DNA from: an uncultured Alphaproteobacteria bacterium
GTDB lineage: Bacteria; Pseudomonadota; Alphaproteobacteria; Rhizobiales; Aestuariivirgaceae
Length of the DNA: 33,277 bases
Reading direction: 5' to 3'
NCBI GenBank assembly: GCA_937872985.1
Contig: CALMUW010000085.1
Coordinates: forward strand, 1-33,277
Within the stretch, counting starts at the first letter, position 1, and each line of letters begins with the position of its first letter. Shown in pieces: positions 9,258 to 16,221 of the stretch. Made by a program: the position numbers and the translations under genes. The notes under the pieces were generated by a model. That model did no database searches, was not told where the DNA came from, and was given only the letters and a program-made list of their open reading frames with translations.

Positions 9258-9460
9258 AACTCAGCGCCCGCAACCGCATCAAGGGCACCGTCGAGGCCAT
9301 CACCCGCGGCGCCGTGACCAGCCATGTCGTGATCGACATCGGCGGCGCCAAGATCACCTCGTCGATCACCAACGAGGCGGTCGACGACCTCGCATTGGCC
9401 AGGGGCGATGCGGTCTACGCCGTCATCAAGGCCAGCGACGTCATGGTCGGCAAGGATTGA
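9254..9460 (+). CDS. mop: stand-alone Mop/TOBE molybdopterin-binding-type protein (molbindin)
   Basis: A 68-residue single Mop domain: SARNRIKGTVEAITRGAVTSHVVIDIGG, then ITSSITNEAVDDLALARGDAVYAVIKASDVMV. Molbindins of this size assemble into hexamers that bind several molybdate or tungstate ions and are thought to buffer cytoplasmic Mo. The gene overlaps modC by four bases, and the next gene starts 3 bases after its stop. Because the ModE-type protein of this operon lacks a metal-sensing domain, this Mop could also act as its sensor partner; that is a guess. Confidence 0.93.
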   Translation: MKLSARNRIKGTVEAITRGAVTSHVVIDIGGAKITSSITNEAVDDLALARGDAVYAVIKASDVMVGKD

Positions 9461-9463
9461 TCC

Positions 9464-9937
9464 ATGGCCCAGGGCGACGACGGCCGTCTTCGTGCCGGGG
9501 AGATCGCGGGCAGCCTGCCCGAGACCTTCGACGCGCAGCTTTACTTCATAGGCCGCATCCGCAGCCCCTGGACCACACGCGAAGCCTGCCCGCGCAAGGG
9601 CGACCCCGAGACCGGCCCGCTGTTCCGGCTGGAGATCGAGCCTCGTTGGCACGTCGCACTGACCGGGCTGACGCCAGGCGACCTGATCCAGGTGCTTTAC
9701 TGGATGCACCTCAGTCGGCGCGATCTGCTATTGCAGACACCGAAGATGGACGGCGTCACCCAGGGCACCTTCGCGCTGCGCTCGCCGGTGCGGCCCAACC
9801 CAATCGCCTCGTCAGTGGTGCCGCTGCTGGCGGTCGAGGGCGGCACGATGACAGTGCGTGGCCTCGACTGCATCGACGGCACGCCCCTCCTTGATGTCAA
9901 ACCCGCTTCTGGCCCCTTCAAAGGAGATCACACATGA
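9464..9937 (+). CDS. TrmO / UPF0066 (TsaA-like) family SAM-dependent methyltransferase homologue
   Basis: A 157-residue protein with the family signature in order: FIGRIRSPW (residues 28-36), GDLIQVLYWMH (72-82), GTFALRSPVRPNPIASSVV (101-119) and LDCIDGTPLLDVKP (134-147). Characterised TrmO methylates the t6A37 base of threonine tRNA using SAM in an unusual beta-barrel fold. This copy is short and lacks any C-terminal extension. It lies inside a molybdate uptake operon, 3 bases after mop and overlapping the next gene by four bases (ATGA), so a role linked to metal or oxyanion handling rather than routine tRNA modification is possible. Nothing in the sequence gives the substrate. Confidence 0.82.
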   Translation: MAQGDDGRLRAGEIAGSLPETFDAQLYFIGRIRSPWTTREACPRKGDPETGPLFRLEIEPRWHVALTGLTPGDLIQVLYWMHLSRRDLLLQTPKMDGVTQGTFALRSPVRPNPIASSVVPLLAVEGGTMTVRGLDCIDGTPLLDVKPASGPFKGDHT

Positions 9938-11013
9938 TCCTTCCGAACTCACATTGCTTGCACAGCGCTGCCGATCCGCGGCCACAGTCCAAGATTGCGT
10001 CGCTCGTTCTGTCTCTTGTGGCGGTGGCGCTCCTGCTCCTGACGGCCTTGCCCTCTTCCGCCCGCGAGGTCACGGACGCAGCCGGGCGACGCGTCACTGT
10101 CCCCGATGCGCCCGCGCGCGTCTTTGCTGCCGGTCCGCCGGCATCTGTGCTGCTCTATGCGCTGGCGCCCGAAAAGATGATCGGCTGGGTGCGCGTCCCC
10201 AAGGAACGTGACCTGCCCTTTCTGCTCCCCGAGGTCGCCGCGCTTCCCGAACTGGGCAGGCTCACCGGCAAAGGCGGCACGCTCAACCTGGAGGCTCTGC
10301 TGGCTGCAAAACCGGACCTGATCATCGACTTCGGGACCGTCAACGAGACCTATATCGACTTGGCCAACCAGGTGCAGGCGCAGACGGGGATTCCCTATGT
10401 GCTGATCGACGGCAGCTTTGCCAACACTCCGGCGGCAATCCGGCAACTCGCAGATGTGCTGGGCGTTGGCCCGCGCGGCGAGGCGCTGGCCGCCTACGCC
10501 GAAGAAACCTTTGCCCGCGTTGACGCTACGCTGGCCCGAGTGCCCAGCGAAGCGCGCCCGCGCATCTATCTTGCGCGCGGGCCCGAGGGGCTGGAAAGCG
10601 CGGCGAAAGGTTCCATCAACGCCGAGATCCTTGAGCGCACGGGGGCAGTAAACGTCACCGAAGGTCCGCAAAGCGGCCTTGTCACGACCTCACCCGAACA
10701 GATCCTGGCTTGGAACCCCGATACCATCGTCACCATCGATCGCGATTTTGCCACCACGGTCACGAGCCGTCCGGAATGGTCAAAGGTTGCCGCTGTGGCG
10801 AAGGGGCGGATTTTTCTGGCACCCGACGCGCCCTTCGGCTTCATCGACTCCCCGCCTTCGGTCAACCGGCTGATCGGGCTCCACTGGGCGCTGCATCGTC
10901 TTTACCCAGAAGACGCAACCGGCGACTTGAAGGCCGAGGTGGCACGGTTCTACGGCCTGTTCTATCATGTCACGCCCGACGAGACCGCAGTTGCCCGGCT
11001 TCTGGGCGAATAG
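9934..11013 (+). CDS. FecB/MolA-type periplasmic binding protein of an ABC importer
   Basis: A 359-residue protein. A hydrophobic segment at about residues 20-43 (VLSLVAVALLLLTALPSSA) with no lipobox cysteine at the predicted cleavage site is a signal peptide after a long N-terminal stretch. The mature part is a class III binding protein: VTDAAGRRVTVPDAPARVFA, LAPEKMIGWVRVP, LEALLAAKPDLIIDFG and SPEQILAWNPDTIVTID. Most relatives bind iron-siderophores, haem or B12; MolA of Haemophilus influenzae belongs to the same fold and binds molybdate or tungstate. Its position inside a mod operon favours the MolA-like role, but the ligand cannot be read from sequence. AAAGGAGA precedes the ATG at 9934. 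Confidence 0.85.
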   Translation: MILPNSHCLHSAADPRPQSKIASLVLSLVAVALLLLTALPSSAREVTDAAGRRVTVPDAPARVFAAGPPASVLLYALAPEKMIGWVRVPKERDLPFLLPEVAALPELGRLTGKGGTLNLEALLAAKPDLIIDFGTVNETYIDLANQVQAQTGIPYVLIDGSFANTPAAIRQLADVLGVGPRGEALAAYAEETFARVDATLARVPSEARPRIYLARGPEGLESAAKGSINAEILERTGAVNVTEGPQSGLVTTSPEQILAWNPDTIVTIDRDFATTVTSRPEWSKVAAVAKGRIFLAPDAPFGFIDSPPSVNRLIGLHWALHRLYPEDATGDLKAEVARFYGLFYHVTPDETAVARLLGE

Positions 11014-12010
11014 ACCGGGCTTGGGGCTGGCCACGGGGCTGGCGGCACTGGCGGTGATCGCTCTGGTCGCGCTTGCCAGTGGCGCCTATCCGCTGGGGCC
11101 GAGGCAACTGCCGGGCGTGATCGCTGCTCTATGGCGGGGGGAGGCCGCAGGTCCAGAAGGGCTGGTGCTGCTGAACATTCGCCTGCCGCGGATCGTGACG
11201 GCGGTGCTGGTCGGGGCCGTGCTGGCCGGGGCTGGTTCAGCCTATCAGATGGCCTTTCGCAATCCGCTGGTATCGCCCGACATTCTGGGGGTGTCGGCGG
11301 GGGCTGGGCTGGGCGCAGTGGCAGGAATCTTCTTTGGCCTGCCGGTCTGGGGGATTCAGGCGCTGGCCTTTGCCACCGGTCTGGCCACAGTCGGCATGGT
11401 GATGGCAGTGGCGGCATTGGCGATGGACGGCGCGCGCGACACGTTCGCGCTCGTCTTGACGGGCATGGCGGTGGGGGCGCTGGCAGGGGCGGGCATCGCG
11501 ATCTTCAAGGTGCTGGCCGATCCCGACAACCAACTGCCCGCCATGACCTTCTGGCTGCTCGGCAGCCTGGCTGGTGTCCGTAACGGCGACGCGGTCTTCC
11601 TGATCCCGGCCGTCATTGTCAGCCTTGCGCCGCTGGTGCTGCTGCGCTGGCGCATCGGAACGCTCGCGATGGGCGAGGACGAGGCCCGTGCGCTTGGCAT
11701 CGACACAAGTCGGCTAAGACTCGTGGTGATCCTCGCGGCGACGCTGATGACCGCAGCGGCGGTATCGGCGGCGGGGACGATCGGCTGGACCGGGGTGATG
11801 GGGGCCCGTATGGCGCGGCTGAGCCCCGGCCCCCCTTTCGCCCGGGCGCCTCCGCTGGCGTTGATCCTGGGGGCGGCGCTGATGCTGGGCATCGACACCA
11901 TGGCGCGCAGTGTGGCCACCACCGAACTCCCCTTGGGTGTGCTGACGGCGGTGATCGGGGCGCCCGTGTTCCTGACCTTGTTGGCGCGGGGACGGCAGTC
12001 ATGGGGCTGA
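10967..12010 (+). CDS. FecCD-family ABC permease (MolB/BtuC-like)
   Basis: A 347-residue, very hydrophobic protein of the FecCD family, which normally has ten membrane helices. Family signatures: LLNIRLPRIVTAVLVGAVLAGAGSAYQ, FRNPLVSPDILGVSAGAGLGAVAG, and a late GTIGWTGVMGARMARL with GPPFARAPPLALILGAALMLGIDTMAR. The ATG at 10967 lies 47 bases inside the binding-protein gene, and the 3' end overlaps the ATPase gene by 10 bases, so the three genes form one transporter. Substrate is probably an oxyanion given the context, by analogy with H. influenzae MolB; iron-chelate transport remains possible. Confidence 0.88.
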   Translation: MSRPTRPQLPGFWANRPGLGLATGLAALAVIALVALASGAYPLGPRQLPGVIAALWRGEAAGPEGLVLLNIRLPRIVTAVLVGAVLAGAGSAYQMAFRNPLVSPDILGVSAGAGLGAVAGIFFGLPVWGIQALAFATGLATVGMVMAVAALAMDGARDTFALVLTGMAVGALAGAGIAIFKVLADPDNQLPAMTFWLLGSLAGVRNGDAVFLIPAVIVSLAPLVLLRWRIGTLAMGEDEARALGIDTSRLRLVVILAATLMTAAAVSAAGTIGWTGVMGARMARLSPGPPFARAPPLALILGAALMLGIDTMARSVATTELPLGVLTAVIGAPVFLTLLARGRQSWG

Positions 12011-12801
12011 TCGTTGCGCGGGATCTGGCCATCGGTCCCGCCCCCGGCCGCATTCTGGCCCGCGGCATAACCTTCACCCTCGGAAAGGGTGAGGTGATCG
12101 CTGTGCTTGGACCGAACGGTGCCGGCAAGACGACGTTGTTTCGCACCTTGCTGGCGCTTATACCGCCAAGGGCGGGTCAGTTCGAGCTGTCGGGTGCCGA
12201 CCCCAACTCGCTCCCTCCGGACGCGATCGCCCGCCGCCTCGCGCATGTGCCTCAAACGATAAACGCAGCTTTTCCTTGGTCGGTCACCGATTTTGTGCTG
12301 ATGGGCCGAAGCGCGCGGATCGCGCGTTTTGCCACCCCCGGCCGCGCTGACAGGGCCATCGCAGCTAGAGCCCTATCACGCTTGGGGATCACGCATCTGG
12401 CCCAGGCCCCTGTCACCCGCCTGTCGGGAGGCGAGCGGCAACTGTCGCTGATCGCGCGTGCCTTGGCGCAAGAATCCCCTGCGATCCTTCTGGATGAGCC
12501 TGCCGCCGCGCTGGATTTCGGAAACCGTGAACGTCTGGCGCAGCTTCTGTCTGGGCTGGCTGCCGACGGCCTTGGGCTTGTCTTTTCCACCCATGAACCC
12601 GCGCAAGCCGAGCGGCTGGCGGATCAGGTGCTGACCATCGACCGCGCCGGGCAGGCGATGCTGGGGCCGCCCGCGGCGATGTTGTCAGCGGAGCGGCTGG
12701 CCGCCCTGTACGGGATGAGCCTGGCGGATGTGCGACGCGCCTCAGGCCAGAGGGCCGAAGTTCGTGGCCAGATCGCGCGGTCGGGCGGCATAAGGCCATG
12801 A
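12001..12801 (+). CDS. ABC transporter ATP-binding protein (MolC/FecE-like)
   Basis: A 266-residue ATPase with Walker A GPNGAGKTT, Q-loop region HVPQTINAAFPWSVTDFVLMG, signature LSGGERQLSLIARALAQ, Walker B AILLDEPAAALD and H-loop STHEPAQAE. Sequence and length fit the FecE/BtuD/MolC group that pairs with FecCD permeases. It is the last gene of the plus-strand run. Its final 60 bases (12742-12801) overlap the 3' end of modD on the opposite strand, so the two transcription units converge without an intergenic terminator. Confidence 0.88.
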   Translation: MGLIVARDLAIGPAPGRILARGITFTLGKGEVIAVLGPNGAGKTTLFRTLLALIPPRAGQFELSGADPNSLPPDAIARRLAHVPQTINAAFPWSVTDFVLMGRSARIARFATPGRADRAIAARALSRLGITHLAQAPVTRLSGGERQLSLIARALAQESPAILLDEPAAALDFGNRERLAQLLSGLAADGLGLVFSTHEPAQAERLADQVLTIDRAGQAMLGPPAAMLSAERLAALYGMSLADVRRASGQRAEVRGQIARSGGIRP

Positions 12802-13590
12802 GGTTACGATCAGACCAACCCCGGCCCGCACGACGTCGGCGACATTGCCCGGAGAGATGCCACCCGCCGCCGCGATCAGTACGCCAGGCGCGTGCTTTCG
12901 GGCCGCACGACTGACCTCGACGATCTCGGCCAAAGGGAACTTCTCGAGCTGGATGATGTCAAAGCCGGCATCGATCGCCTCGGCGGCCTCGGCGGGGGTG
13001 GAAACTTCAATCCCCAGCCTCTTCTCCGGCGCGGCCCGACGCAAGCGATCTGCGAGCAAATCCAGCGGTAGATCGGCGGCGAAGGCGCGGTGTTCGGCAA
13101 AGACCAGCACGGTTTCCGACAGTCCGGCGCGGTGGATCACGCCTCCACCGGCCAGAACCGCCTGTTGTGATAGTCGACGGCTGCCGGGAAAGGTCTTGCG
13201 GGTCAGCGCGACCGGCACAGCCGGATCGACCAGCCGCGCGGCATCGACCATGGCGCGGGTGGCGGTGGCGACGCCAGACAGGCTTTCCATCAGGTTCTTG
13301 GCCGATTTCCAGACCAGATGCAGCGCCTCGGCCGGGCCTTCAGCTGCAATGATCGGCGCTCCGGGCATCAGCATCTCACCCGAGGCGGCGCGCAGATAGA
13401 CCGAAAGGCCGACCCTGCGCATCATCGCTGCGGCGACCTCGACGCCCGCCAGGCACATCTGATCGCGTGCTGCTAGCGACAGCCGCCCGATGCTGCCGCC
13501 GATCCCCATCGCAGAAGTGGTCAGGTCACCCGCCGGGGCGTCCTCGAATATCAGTCGGTCGATCTCGACCTCAGGCAGAACCCAAGTCAT
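12742..13590 (-). CDS. modD: ModD, quinolinate phosphoribosyltransferase-like protein
   Basis: A 282-residue protein with the NadC-type fold: IFEDAPAGDLTTSAMG at the N-terminus, TRKTFPGSRRLSQQAVLAGGGVIHRAGLSE in the middle (NadC has TRKTTPG here) and the late FDIIQLEKF and AAGGISPGNVADVV. ModD proteins occur with molybdate transport genes (for example R. capsulatus modABCD), but their reaction is not established. It follows modB2 with a four-base overlap (ATGA), so it is the last gene of the minus-strand unit modA2-modB2-modD. The substitution of the NadC threonine by Phe in KTxPG supports ModD rather than NadC. Confidence 0.9.
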   Translation of the reverse strand: MTWVLPEVEIDRLIFEDAPAGDLTTSAMGIGGSIGRLSLAARDQMCLAGVEVAAAMMRRVGLSVYLRAASGEMLMPGAPIIAAEGPAEALHLVWKSAKNLMESLSGVATATRAMVDAARLVDPAVPVALTRKTFPGSRRLSQQAVLAGGGVIHRAGLSETVLVFAEHRAFAADLPLDLLADRLRRAAPEKRLGIEVSTPAEAAEAIDAGFDIIQLEKFPLAEIVEVSRAARKHAPGVLIAAAGGISPGNVADVVRAGVGLIVTSWPYAARPRDLATNFGPLA

Positions 13591-14264
13591 CCGTTGCTCC
13601 TGTCATGGCGACGCAGCACCACCAGCACCAGCGTCGAAAAGGCCCCCAGCCCCGCCGAAAGCCACAGCGCCCGGTCGAACTCGCCCGCGGTGACCGCGTT
13701 ATAGATTTCAAGCGACACCGTATTGGTGCGCCCGATGATGTTACCGCCCAGCATCAGCGTGACGCCCACTTCGCCAAGGCTGCGGGCGGTCGCCATCAAC
13801 AGCCCCGCTCCAACGGCACCGCCGATGCAGGGCAGGATGATCCGCAGGAAGATCGAAACTTCACCATGGCCCAAGGTGCGTCCGGCCTCGATCAAGCTGG
13901 GCGGCAACGCGGCGATGGCCGACTGCACAGGCTTGGCGATCAGCGGCAGCCCGACCAGCACCGAGGCCAGCAGGATGCCGCCCTGAGTGAAGATCAGCCC
14001 GGCGCCGAAGGTGATCTCGATCCAGCCGCCCAGACCCCGTCGGCCAAGCGCCAGCAGCAACAAAAACCCGAGCACGATCGGCGGAAACACCATCGGCAGG
14101 GTGATCGCCACGTCCAGCGCGGTCCGCCCCGGCCAGCCGCGCCGCGACAGCGCCCAGCCAAGTGCGACCCCAAGGCTGGCATGGATCACCAGCGTCATTG
14201 CCGCGATGCGCAGGCTCAGCATCAGCGGAAAGGCCAAGCTCAGGTCGCCGATCGGGCTGGTCAA
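13587..14264 (-). CDS. second molybdate-type ABC permease (ModB-like)
   Basis: A 225-residue membrane protein with the ModB pattern: ITLPMVFPPIVLGFLLLLALGRRG near residue 55 and an EAA loop IEAGRTLGHGEVSIFLRIILPCIGG. The start is a TTG at 14264 that overlaps the TGA of the upstream modA-like gene (TTGA), consistent with translational coupling; no better start keeps the first membrane helix. It would form the channel for the atypical ModA-like binding protein upstream, with the divergent ATPase at 15051 as likely partner, because no ATPase gene lies on this strand. Confidence 0.88.
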   Translation of the reverse strand: MTSPIGDLSLAFPLMLSLRIAAMTLVIHASLGVALGWALSRRGWPGRTALDVAITLPMVFPPIVLGFLLLLALGRRGLGGWIEITFGAGLIFTQGGILLASVLVGLPLIAKPVQSAIAALPPSLIEAGRTLGHGEVSIFLRIILPCIGGAVGAGLLMATARSLGEVGVTLMLGGNIIGRTNTVSLEIYNAVTAGEFDRALWLSAGLGAFSTLVLVVLRRHDRSNG

Positions 14265-14968
14265 AGCCCGTGCCGCTCCATGATGGCGCGCGCCTCGGGG
14301 GTTTCGAGGAAGGCAGCGAAACCGGCGGCCACCTTCTCGTCCATCATCCCGCAGGATATGATGATCGGGTCGTAAAGCCCCGGATCGACCAACAGCCAGC
14401 CGCCGATCTTTTCGCCCGCGCCGAGCGCATCAGTGAGGTTCATCAGTCCCACGTCGATCTCTGCGCTGCCGAGATAGGCTGTGACCTGCGGCACCGTCGC
14501 CACGGTGAGGAGCCGGTCGGCAACGCTGTCGGCCAGCCCGGCGCGGTCCAGATACTGACGTCCGGCGCGGCCATAGATCGCGGATTTTTCGTCGGGAATG
14601 CCGATCCGCGTGATCGCCGCATCGGCCAGCGACTCGGGCGCGGACAGGGTCAGCCCCTTGCGCCAGGCGACGACAAGCTTGCCCTTACCCAGCGGCACGA
14701 AGCGGGTGATGCTGAGGCCCTCGGCCTTGTCGAGAACCTTCTGATCGCCGCAGACGATGTCGATCTTGCCGCTTTCGCGCGCCTGACCAATCACCTGTCC
14801 CATGTTGCCGTAGATCTGCCCGACCTCGCCATGCCCGGCTGCAGCAAAGGCTGCGACCGCTTCCGCCAGCGGGCGCTTGTAACCCGCGCCGGCCGCCAGC
14901 GTAAAATCCTCGGCTAATGCTGGCAAAGACGCAAGCGCGAACAGCGCGCCGGTCACAATGGATTTCAT
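14261..14968 (-). CDS. atypical ModA-like periplasmic binding protein
   Basis: A 235-residue protein with a signal peptide (MKSIVTGALFALASLPALAED, cleavage near residue 19). It follows the ModA layout, but the two oxyanion-binding serine motifs are altered: AAASL becomes LAAGAGYKRPL (24-34) and the SSS/AGS loop becomes YGNMGQVIGQARESG (53-67). GKIDIVCGDQKVLD replaces the ADIFISA strand, and IDVGLMNLTDAL replaces GIVYATDA. It therefore belongs to a divergent ModA-like group whose ligand is uncertain: molybdate, tungstate or another oxyanion. The ATG at 14968 begins a clean signal peptide. It heads the operon with modB2 and modD, directly beside a strong palindrome. Confidence 0.8.
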   Translation of the reverse strand: MKSIVTGALFALASLPALAEDFTLAAGAGYKRPLAEAVAAFAAAGHGEVGQIYGNMGQVIGQARESGKIDIVCGDQKVLDKAEGLSITRFVPLGKGKLVVAWRKGLTLSAPESLADAAITRIGIPDEKSAIYGRAGRQYLDRAGLADSVADRLLTVATVPQVTAYLGSAEIDVGLMNLTDALGAGEKIGGWLLVDPGLYDPIIISCGMMDEKVAAGFAAFLETPEARAIMERHGL

Positions 14969-14999
14969 CTTCTGGCCTCCTTTACGGCTGGGCATTCAT

Positions 15000-15027
15000 T
15001 TCATTATGTTTTATGAAACATAACGAA
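15000..15027. promoter_or_regulatory. 28-bp palindrome in the divergent modA2/modC2 promoter, candidate Mo-box
   Basis: Arms TTCATTATGTTT (15000-15011) and AAACATAACGAA (15016-15027) surround a TATG centre. The arms pair at 11 of 12 positions; the one mismatch is 15003/15024. It lies in the 82-base gap between the divergent starts at 14968 (minus) and 15051 (plus), so a bound protein would cover both promoters. AT-rich inverted repeats like this are the known targets of ModE and of Rhodobacter MopA/MopB. The inner TATGTT-N6-AACATA core recurs imperfectly before modA at 6668-6685. Regulator identity is inferred. Confidence 0.75.
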
Positions 15028-15050
15028 TTGTCAACCCGGAAGGATCCGCG

Positions 15051-15851
15051 ATGAACCGCCCCTTTGCGCCGCAACATGGCCTTTTGGCGCAGGTCAGTCT
15101 GCCGCTGACGGGAGCCGAGGGGCCGTTCGATCTGGCCGTAGATCTGCGCATCGAGCCGGGCGCCTTCATTGTGCTGACCGGGCCGTCGGGATGCGGAAAG
15201 ACCACGCTGCTGCGGGTTATCGCCGGACTTGCCCGCCCCCGAAACGGATCCGTCATCCTGCACGACCAGATCTGGACCGACTGCGCCCGCGGTCTGTTCC
15301 GCCCGGTGCGCGACCGCTCTCTGGGCATGGTGTTTCAGGATTACGCGCTGTTTCCCAACATGACGGCGGCGGCCCAAATCAATTTCGCGCTTCGCGGCAC
15401 CCCCCGCTCGCAGCGCCGCGCCCGCTGCCAGGAACTGCTGGACCTTGCAGGTTTGTCGGCCCTCGCGGCTCGGCGTCCGGCGCAGCTTTCGGGTGGGCAG
15501 CAGCAACGGCTGGCACTGGTCCGCGCGCTGGCCCGTCGTCCCCGGCTGCTGTTGCTGGACGAACCGCTGTCGGCGCTGGACCCCGCGACGCGCGAACGCC
15601 TTCGCGGTGAGCTGCGCCGCGTGCACGACGCCTCGGGCACGATCACGTTGATGACCAGCCATGACCCGACCGAGGCGACGAGCTTGGCGGATATTGTCTT
15701 GGAAATGATGGGCGGTCGCATCTTGCGAAAAACTCGTAACCAAGATCATGTGCCAGCTTCACGGCGCGGCGAGCCGCCATGTTCCGCACGACGCTGTAAC
15801 GTCACCGATCCAAGATCATCATGGCAAAGCATAGGCCAGACTTCGTTCTGA
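15051..15851 (+). CDS. ModC-like ABC ATPase, TOBE domain missing, odd C-terminus
   Basis: A 266-residue frame. The nucleotide-binding domain is complete: Walker A GPSGCGKTT, Q-loop FQDYALFPNMTAAAQINFAL, signature LSGGQQQRLALVRALARR, Walker B LLLLDEPLSALD and H-loop MTSHDPTEA. After MMGGRILRK (about residue 228) the last ~38 residues are charged and Cys/Arg/Ser rich and do not resemble any ModC. A normal ModC of about 350 residues would carry a TOBE domain here. The gene is probably 3'-truncated by recombination near 15725-15740, with the frame running on into foreign DNA. The ATPase core could still serve ModA2/ModB2. An AAGGATC stretch stands just before the ATG. Confidence 0.8.
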   Translation: MNRPFAPQHGLLAQVSLPLTGAEGPFDLAVDLRIEPGAFIVLTGPSGCGKTTLLRVIAGLARPRNGSVILHDQIWTDCARGLFRPVRDRSLGMVFQDYALFPNMTAAAQINFALRGTPRSQRRARCQELLDLAGLSALAARRPAQLSGGQQQRLALVRALARRPRLLLLDEPLSALDPATRERLRGELRRVHDASGTITLMTSHDPTEATSLADIVLEMMGGRILRKTRNQDHVPASRRGEPPCSARRCNVTDPRSSWQSIGQTSF

Positions 15852-16221
15852 TGGAGCCCGTTCGATTGGACCACGGCCCGCGCATCACCTTCCTGGCCGG
15901 CGCACCAATCAGCCGCAGGAACACGCCTGACAATGGATCCGATCACAAGGCCAGAAGATCATAAACTCCTTGCAAACCGAGCGGCATCAACAAGAGAAGG
16001 TTCGACGGCAGGCCCATCCCCTCCGCCATGCCCGCAGCCTTCCATGGCACGGGGGCTGACGCGGGAATGCGCTGACGGTGCGACCGGGTTCGGCACCATT
16101 AAATCATCGTCACGGAACCATCACACATCACGCAAGTTTTCACACTAATGCCTCGCGATGCCCGGAATGCTGGCGTATCGTCGGGCTCAACCCCTCCCTG
16201 TCCCATCACCTCGCGGCATCC
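15852..16221. other. 370-bp gap without a convincing gene; probable junction region
   Basis: No frame here has a recognisable product. A 47-codon frame at 15821-15964 (MAKHRPDFVLMEPVRLDHGP at its start) overlaps the end of the ATPase gene; it may be a remnant, but I do not recognise it. Base composition appears less GC-rich than on either side, with AT-containing runs such as ATTAAATCATCG near 16098. A 10-bp repeat CCAAGATCAT occurs just before the gap at 15740 and 15810. The chaA promoter should lie in the last ~100 bases; no clear -35/-10 pair was found. An in-frame upstream extension of chaA back to 16078 is open but lacks family-like sequence. Confidence 0.6.

Noticed and set aside
15821..15964. 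47-codon frame starting MAKHRPDFVLMEP in the junction region
   Set aside because: It overlaps the ATPase gene end, matches nothing I recognise and has no clear ribosome site. Kept only as a possible remnant in the gap description.
16078..16221. Upstream extension of chaA
   Set aside because: The 48 extra residues are polar, His/Asn rich and unlike the family; the membrane protein begins naturally at 16222.
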